A DNA stretch of 64,000 bases from Pseudomonadota bacterium (GTDB lineage: Bacteria; Pseudomonadota; Gammaproteobacteria; Burkholderiales; Rhodocyclaceae). The stretch is taken from positions 1-64,000 of the forward strand of contig JAFEDJ010000011.1 in assembly GCA_018241685.1 (NCBI GenBank). The letters run 5' to 3'. Both the position numbers and the translations under genes were made by a program. Below the pieces are notes generated by a model, which did no database searches, was not told where the DNA came from, and worked only from the letters and a program-made list of their open reading frames with translations. Below, in pieces: positions 59,761 to 64,000 of this stretch (position 1 is the stretch's first letter; each line of letters starts with the position of its first letter).

Positions 59761-61640
59761 GGCTGTTTTCCTTGGCTGGGCGCCGGGTTTTCGTTGGCGG
59801 GGATGGTGGCGGGGAAGCTCAGTTCGACGCGGGTGCCGCCGCCTTCACGGTGGGCGATCGTGAGTTCCCCGCCCAGGCTCTGGGCGCGGTCGCGCATGAT
59901 CACCAGACCGTAGCGATGCAGGGGCAGGGCCTGCGGGTCGAAGCCGACGCCGTCGTCGTCGATGCTGACGCGCAGGAGGCTCTCGTCTGCGTGTTCCAGG
60001 CGGATGTGGACATGTGCGGCGCGGGCGTGGCGTTCGATGTTGGAGAGGGCCTCGCGGATGATCTGCAGCACATGGATCTCCCGGCTCGGTGGCAGGGCAA
60101 TACCGCCGAGTCGGTTGTCGAGCAGGGGCGTGAGACCGGTACGCCGGTGGAAGTCGCGCACCGCGTCGTCGATGGCGGCCGGCAGGCCGCGGCCGTCGAT
60201 GCGCAGGCGGAAGGTGGTGAGTAGTTCGCGCAGTTGTCGGTAGGCCTCGCTGAGGCCATCGCGCAGTTCGCGCACCACGTCATGAACGGGTTCCGGGGTC
60301 GGGGCGCGGCCAAGCATGGTCTGCAGGCGCGTGACCTGGATCTTCAGGTAGGACAGGGATTGGGCGAGGGAGTCGTGCAGCTCGCGGGCGATCACCGAGC
60401 GTTCGTCCAACAAGGCCAGGCGATGCTGCTCCTCGTTACGCTGACTGGTGGCGAGGGCGGCACCTACGTGGCGGCCCACTGTTTCCAGCAGCTCTATCTG
60501 CCACGGTGCGAGACTCTGGCCGGTAGGCTGGGCCAGCAGCATGGCGCCGTGGCTGAGGGTGCCATCGAAGAGGGGGACCGAGATGAGTGGCGCGTGCCCC
60601 GCCAGGTCTTCATGGGTGCGGACCTGCCCGTCGGCCTCGTTTCCCGCGGCCTGGATCAGGGCCTCAAGCATGGCCGGGGCCGTTGTGCCATCCGTCGGCA
60701 CGATGTCCGTGTAATCGGCCTTCTTGAGGCACAGGGCGACGGCGCGGATGCCGATCACCTCGTCGACTTCCTGCAGCACCTGCAACAGGGTTTCCCGGGT
60801 TGCGGTCTTTTCGGACAGGGCGCGGGTGGTGCGGTACAGCAGACGCAATGACTGGTTGCTCAGGGCCAGTTCCTCGGTCTTCTCCTGTACCCGGTTCTCG
60901 AGCTGCGCATAGAGCTGGGAAAGGTCCTCCACCATGTAATTGAAGGCTTCTCCAAGCTGGCCCAGTTCGTCCGGCTCGCGGGGAGGGATTCGCACGCCGA
61001 AGTCACCGCGGCGGACGATGCGCGCCGACGTGAGCAGATGCTCCAGGGGGCGTACGACGTGCCGCTTCAACTGGAACACCGTGCTGGCCCCGACGATCAG
61101 CAGGAGGATCAGGGAAATGCCCTGGGCGATGCGCAAGAGCTGGAGCTTGGCTTCCAGACCTTCCTCCACCAGGGCGACCAGGTGGTCGATCTGCCCGACG
61201 ATGTCTTCAGTGGCGGAGCGAACCTCACCGTCGTCGGAGTGACCGCCGATGGAACGTTCGACTACGGGGCGGAAACGCAGCTGCCAGGTCTCGCCGACTT
61301 TGGCGTAGGCCAGGCGCATGGGGTCGTCTGGCCGGGACGGGATCACCCGGATCAGGTCTGCGCTGCGGTAGCGGGTGTCGAACTCGGCGAGGGTGGTGGC
61401 CAGGTGTGTCGGATCGTCGTTGCGGCCGGCGGCGGCCCCGATGACGTAAGACTGCATGCGCAGCGACCCCGCCAGGTTGATCGCCCGGGCTTCACCGGAC
61501 GACAGTTCGGCCACGGTGATCGAGGCGAGGATCGATACGGCGGCAAGACTGGCGATGGCGGCGATCCAGACGCCCAGGCGACGGACGACGGACGGGGTGC
61601 CCACCGGGCCGGGGCCTGCGACGGAACGGGCGAGACTCAA
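59757..61640 (-). CDS. narX: Nitrate/nitrite sensor histidine kinase NarX
   Basis: About 627-aa membrane kinase. TM1 (about 20-40) and TM2 (about 170-190) enclose the periplasmic nitrate domain with the diagnostic P-box (NLAGSLRMQSYVI). HAMP, a coiled coil and a GAF-like region lead to HisKA_3 (ERSVIARELHDSLAQSLSYLK) and HATPase_c (DDDGVGFD, HYGLVIMRDRAQSLGG-type G2). The most likely start is a TTG at 61640 preceded by AGGAG at 8 nt; the reading frame continues upstream to 61811 but without RBS. It overlaps narL and is divergent from the dnr-like gene. Confidence 0.92.
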   Translation of the reverse strand: MSLARSVAGPGPVGTPSVVRRLGVWIAAIASLAAVSILASITVAELSSGEARAINLAGSLRMQSYVIGAAAGRNDDPTHLATTLAEFDTRYRSADLIRVIPSRPDDPMRLAYAKVGETWQLRFRPVVERSIGGHSDDGEVRSATEDIVGQIDHLVALVEEGLEAKLQLLRIAQGISLILLLIVGASTVFQLKRHVVRPLEHLLTSARIVRRGDFGVRIPPREPDELGQLGEAFNYMVEDLSQLYAQLENRVQEKTEELALSNQSLRLLYRTTRALSEKTATRETLLQVLQEVDEVIGIRAVALCLKKADYTDIVPTDGTTAPAMLEALIQAAGNEADGQVRTHEDLAGHAPLISVPLFDGTLSHGAMLLAQPTGQSLAPWQIELLETVGRHVGAALATSQRNEEQHRLALLDERSVIARELHDSLAQSLSYLKIQVTRLQTMLGRAPTPEPVHDVVRELRDGLSEAYRQLRELLTTFRLRIDGRGLPAAIDDAVRDFHRRTGLTPLLDNRLGGIALPPSREIHVLQIIREALSNIERHARAAHVHIRLEHADESLLRVSIDDDGVGFDPQALPLHRYGLVIMRDRAQSLGGELTIAHREGGGTRVELSFPATIPANENPAPSQGKQP

Positions 61641-61844
61641 GACGATAACTCCTGAACAGATTGCAGCCGCGATTGTGCGTCGGCAGAGCTCTCCGGCGCG
61701 ACTCCCGGCTTCGGGTTGGGTATGGAAAATGGTAGTAGGGCAGGGGCACACTCCCTTGCCCCTAAAACCGGCCGCACTGCCCCCGTAAAGATAAAACTTC
61801 AAAAAAAACAATGGCGTGAGGGCTTGTTTTGTCTATCTTTTAAA

Positions 61845-61860
61845 TACCTCTTTGGGGGTA
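61845..61860. promoter_or_regulatory. NarL/NarP 7-2-7 binding site
   Basis: TACCTCT-TT-GGGGGTA is a pair of inverted heptamers spaced by 2 bp. The left half fits TACYYMT exactly, and the right half fits AKRRGTA with one mismatch. It lies about 85 bp upstream of the predicted start point of the Dnr-like gene and in the narX upstream region, so nitrate control of one or both is expected. Confidence 0.6.
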
Positions 61861-61889
61861 ATTTACGCGCTTGTACTGAATTGGCGACT

Positions 61890-61930
61890 CTGATCTAAAT
61901 CAAACTTCGGGCCGGATCAGGCTTCTAGAC
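61890..61930 (+). promoter_or_regulatory. FNR/Dnr-type class II promoter of the dnr-like gene
   Basis: CTGAT-CTAA-ATCAA (61890-61903) differs from TTGAT-N4-ATCAA at one base. A -10 element TAGACT lies at 61925-61930, giving a start near 61938 and a box centre at about -41.5, the standard activating position. The remainder of 61641-61997 has an A-tract near 61800 and the NarL site, and no gene. Confidence 0.65.
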
Positions 61931-61997
61931 TGCACTGCATACCAACGGCGCGTGATCGTTTTCCAGCGCCCCCGACACACGATTTGAGAGGTGAGCG

Positions 61998-62801
61998 ATG
62001 CATACCAGTTTTGACGATCTGAGCTTGGTACTGGGTGAAATTGCACTGTTCCGTGGACTGTCTCCTGTCGTGGTGGGGGAGGTGGCACGCGCATCGCAGG
62101 TGCTCAGCCTGCCCAAGGGACGGGTAGTTTATGCAGCTGGTGACCGGCCCCGCGGCATCTACCATGTGATGTCCGGGCACCTGAAGACGGCGGTGTCCTC
62201 GCCGGACGGTAGTGAAAAGGTCATCGAGATCCTGTCGCCACGCCAGGCTTTCGGCGTTGCGGAACTGTTTGCAGATGCGGCCTGCGTGTCGACGGTGGAA
62301 ACTGTTACGCCGGTAGTCCTGCTTGCGGTTGGGCGGGAAGGCATCTTCCGTGCGATGGAGCAGGAGCCCGAGGTCGCACGCCGCATGCTGAGTGCTATGG
62401 CTGAGCGGCAGTCGTCCATCGAAAGGGATATCGCCGCGGACTGTTTCCAGAGCGGTACGGCGAAGGTCGTGGATTACCTTGCCCGACTGGCTGCGGAAAG
62501 CGGTCATGGCGCCGGCCGGATCGAACTGGAACTGGAGATTCCGAAGCACGTGCTGGCTGCGCGGCTGGGCTTCACGCCGGAGACGCTGTCGCGCATCTTC
62601 CGGGAGCTCTCGGACGCCGGAATGATCCACGTTCACGGCAAGCAGGTGACGCTGCTGGAGGCCTTTTCGCGTCAGCATCTGCCCTGTCCTGCGCCCCGCC
62701 GAGGGGCGGCCGCGGCTTTGCGGCGAACGGGGCAACCGGCCGGGAACTGGTTCGAACGAGCGGCAGGCTCTGACGAGGGCAGAATGGTGGCCTGGGGTTG
62801 A
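61998..62801 (+). CDS. Crp/Fnr family regulator, Dnr/NnrR-like
   Basis: 267-aa regulator. The cNMP-type sensor roll (LFRGLSPVVVGEVARASQVLSLPKGRVVYAAGDRPRGIYHVMSGHLK) and HTH_CRP (IPKHVLAARLGFTPETLSRIFRELSDAGMI) match Dnr/NnrR denitrification regulators, which respond to NO through haem. No FNR-like N-terminal Cys cluster. A 35-aa Ala/Arg-rich tail extends beyond the usual end. Its promoter has FNR- and NarL-type sites. It is divergent from narX. GAGAGGTGAG precedes ATG. It is a likely activator of nosZ. Confidence 0.85.
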   Translation: MHTSFDDLSLVLGEIALFRGLSPVVVGEVARASQVLSLPKGRVVYAAGDRPRGIYHVMSGHLKTAVSSPDGSEKVIEILSPRQAFGVAELFADAACVSTVETVTPVVLLAVGREGIFRAMEQEPEVARRMLSAMAERQSSIERDIAADCFQSGTAKVVDYLARLAAESGHGAGRIELELEIPKHVLAARLGFTPETLSRIFRELSDAGMIHVHGKQVTLLEAFSRQHLPCPAPRRGAAAALRRTGQPAGNWFERAAGSDEGRMVAWG

Positions 62802-62893
62802 TCGCATTGATTTGATGGACCGGGTGGGGGCGTGCTGTTCGGCCCAGCCCATGGAGTATCCTTGCCGCCTTGTCCATGTATGAGGTGAGTGGA

Positions 62894-63766
62894 ATGCTGG
62901 TCGAGGATTCCGATTTCAACAGCCCGGTACCGGGACTCCCCCTCAGTCGCCAGGTCTTCGTCAACGATGTACTGGCGGCTGGTTATGCACAGGCCGTTCG
63001 CCCGCGCAGCGGGCATTGCGTGATCCAGACTTCGTCTGACGGCCTGGTGGCCGGCGATATCCACATCCGTGGTATCGACAAGACGGCGATGCGTGCCTAC
63101 TGGGTGCAGCCGGCAGGGAAGGGGCCGTTTCCGACGGTGCTGGTGGTGCAGGAAATCTTCGGCATCCACGAATACATCCGCGACACCTGTCGGCGCCTGG
63201 CCCGCCAGGGTTATCAGGCGATCGCGCCCAATCTGTTCCAGCGTTACGGCGACCCGATGGGCGTGCCGAACGTGCAGGAAATCATGTCCGACATCGTTGC
63301 CGAAGTGCCCGACGCCCAGGTCCTGAGTGACCTGGATGTGTGTGCGGAGTGGGCCGCCTCGAATGGTGGAGACCCGCAGCGCCTGGGCCTGACCGGCTTC
63401 TGCTGGGGAGGGCGGATCGCCTGGCTGTATGCCGCGCACAATCCGCAACTGAAGGCGGCTGTTGCCTGGTACGGCCGTCTGACTGGAAAATCCACGCCGA
63501 TGACACCGCGCCACCCCACGGATATCGTCCGTGGCCTGCATGCGCCGGTGCTGGGCTTGTATGGCGGCAAGGACGCCACCATTCCGCTCGAGGATGTGGA
63601 GACGATGCGCGAAGCGCTTGCAGCTGCCGGCAAGCAGGCCGACATCGTCGTCTATCCCGAGGGCGGCCACGCCTTCCACGCCGACTATCGTCAGAGCTTC
63701 AGGGCCGCGGATGCGGCGAACGGTTGGGGACGAATGCTGGAGTGGTTCCGCGCCAACGGCCTGTGA
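62894..63766 (+). CDS. Dienelactone hydrolase family protein
   Basis: 290-aa alpha/beta hydrolase. The Cys nucleophile elbow GFCWGG, the Asp in YGGKD and the His in GGHAFH form the Cys-His-Asp triad of dienelactone hydrolases, which open dienelactones in chlorocatechol degradation; many homologues have other ester substrates. VVQEIFGIHEYIRDTCRRLARQGY is typical. A ~70-aa N-terminal extension is present. ATG 62894 is chosen because GAGGTGAG precedes it; ATG 62876 is possible. No neighbouring aromatic-degradation genes. Confidence 0.85.
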   Translation: MLVEDSDFNSPVPGLPLSRQVFVNDVLAAGYAQAVRPRSGHCVIQTSSDGLVAGDIHIRGIDKTAMRAYWVQPAGKGPFPTVLVVQEIFGIHEYIRDTCRRLARQGYQAIAPNLFQRYGDPMGVPNVQEIMSDIVAEVPDAQVLSDLDVCAEWAASNGGDPQRLGLTGFCWGGRIAWLYAAHNPQLKAAVAWYGRLTGKSTPMTPRHPTDIVRGLHAPVLGLYGGKDATIPLEDVETMREALAAAGKQADIVVYPEGGHAFHADYRQSFRAADAANGWGRMLEWFRANGL

Positions 63767-63787
63767 ACGTCGGCGCGGTTGCGGTGA

Positions 63788-64000
63788 TCAGCCGCGCAGG
63801 CTGATCACCGGCCAGCAGAGCGTGTCGGCATGCTTGCGTAGCGTGTCGTCCGGATCGACCGCCACCGGATCGGTGACCTTGCCGAGCAGCGGCAGGTCGT
63901 TGTGGGAGTCACTGTAGAACCAGCTGCGCTGGAAGCTGCCCCAGCACAGGCCGAGGCTTTCCAGCCAGGCCTCCACGCGTTCGATCTTGCCACCCTTGAA
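63788..64000 (-). CDS. HAD-superfamily (IB) phosphatase, 3' part only
   Basis: C-terminal 71 codons of a gene entering from the right edge. The visible FYSDSHNDLPLL carries the HAD motif IV acidic residues, and KVTDPVAVDPDDTLRKHADTLCWPVI matches the C-terminus of HAD-IB phosphatases related to SerB and PSP-like small-molecule phosphatases. Substrate unknown. It is convergent with the dienelactone hydrolase gene, 21 bp away. Confidence 0.78.
   Translation of the reverse strand, partial: FKGGKIERVEAWLESLGLCWGSFQRSWFYSDSHNDLPLLGKVTDPVAVDPDDTLRKHADTLCWPVISLRG

Overview
This looks like a GC-rich betaproteobacterial chromosome segment, most likely Rhodocyclales-like (Azospira/Dechloromonas/Azoarcus type). 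That assignment is an inference. It rests on the housekeeping order ftsK-lolA-rarA-serS, a Tat-dependent clade-I-type NosZ, NarX-NarL, two Crp/Fnr regulators, and a complete molybdenum-storage protein operon that closely resembles the Azotobacter MosA/MosB proteins as I remember them. No rRNA, CRISPR array, integrase or intact insertion sequence was seen. There is one tRNA, tRNA-Ser(CGA).

Layout. 1-7.9 kb: accessory metabolic genes. These are a NodB-type deacetylase, an ABM monooxygenase, an MFS exporter coupled to a tiny membrane protein and facing a LysR regulator, a ProQ/FinO RNA-binding protein, a MerR-controlled cassette (DUF2938, flavodoxin, DUF2798) flanked by copies of a carboxymuconolactone decarboxylase 3' end, and an SDR-fold protein carrying the halohydrin dehalogenase signature. 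8-13.3 kb: a PQQ-type quinoprotein with altered active-site residues, a cardiolipin-synthase-like phospholipase D lipoprotein, a cNMP-binding protein and a TsdA-like dihaem cytochrome without an export signal. 13.4-20.2 kb: a signalling island with a hybrid kinase, a MEDS-domain sensor, a double-receiver protein, a dCache-PAS-GGDEF diguanylate cyclase, and a hemerythrin-LuxR-pseudoreceiver regulator. 20.5-27.6 kb: a helical Ala-rich protein, a DUF4214 protein next to a LuxR solo, an AraC regulator with a MetX-like hydrolase and Baeyer-Villiger-type monooxygenase pair, and a TfoX_N protein. 28-31 kb: mosB-mosA with a strong terminator, then a universal stress protein and unknown genes. 31.6-36.5 kb: two large sensor kinases. 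36.7-41.5 kb: an orphan HicA-like protein and a translationally coupled three-gene envelope operon (deacetylase, DUF4015 glycosidase-like, and a serine hydrolase-NamZ fusion). 41.7-46.6 kb: nosZ, nosR and a small membrane protein. 46.7-59 kb: housekeeping genes (Smr, trxB, crp-like, ftsK, lolA, rarA, serS, tRNA-Ser, an rRNA-methyltransferase-like gene) interrupted by a 21-bp degenerate tandem repeat array. 59.1-64 kb: narL-narX divergent from a Dnr-like regulator whose promoter carries a NarL 7-2-7 site and an FNR-type box, then a dienelactone hydrolase and the end of a HAD phosphatase gene.

How the parts fit. Nitrate sensing (NarX-NarL) and an FNR/Dnr regulator plausibly control nosZ, whose upstream region carries a matching FNR-like box. 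Mo storage would supply molybdoenzymes such as nitrate reductase or nitrogenase, neither of which is in the window. The most unusual items are the halohydrin dehalogenase candidate, the hemerythrin-LuxR-pseudoREC regulator within a dense signalling island, enzymes with replaced hallmark residues (PQQ protein, BVMO), the NamZ fusion operon and the 21-bp repeat array.
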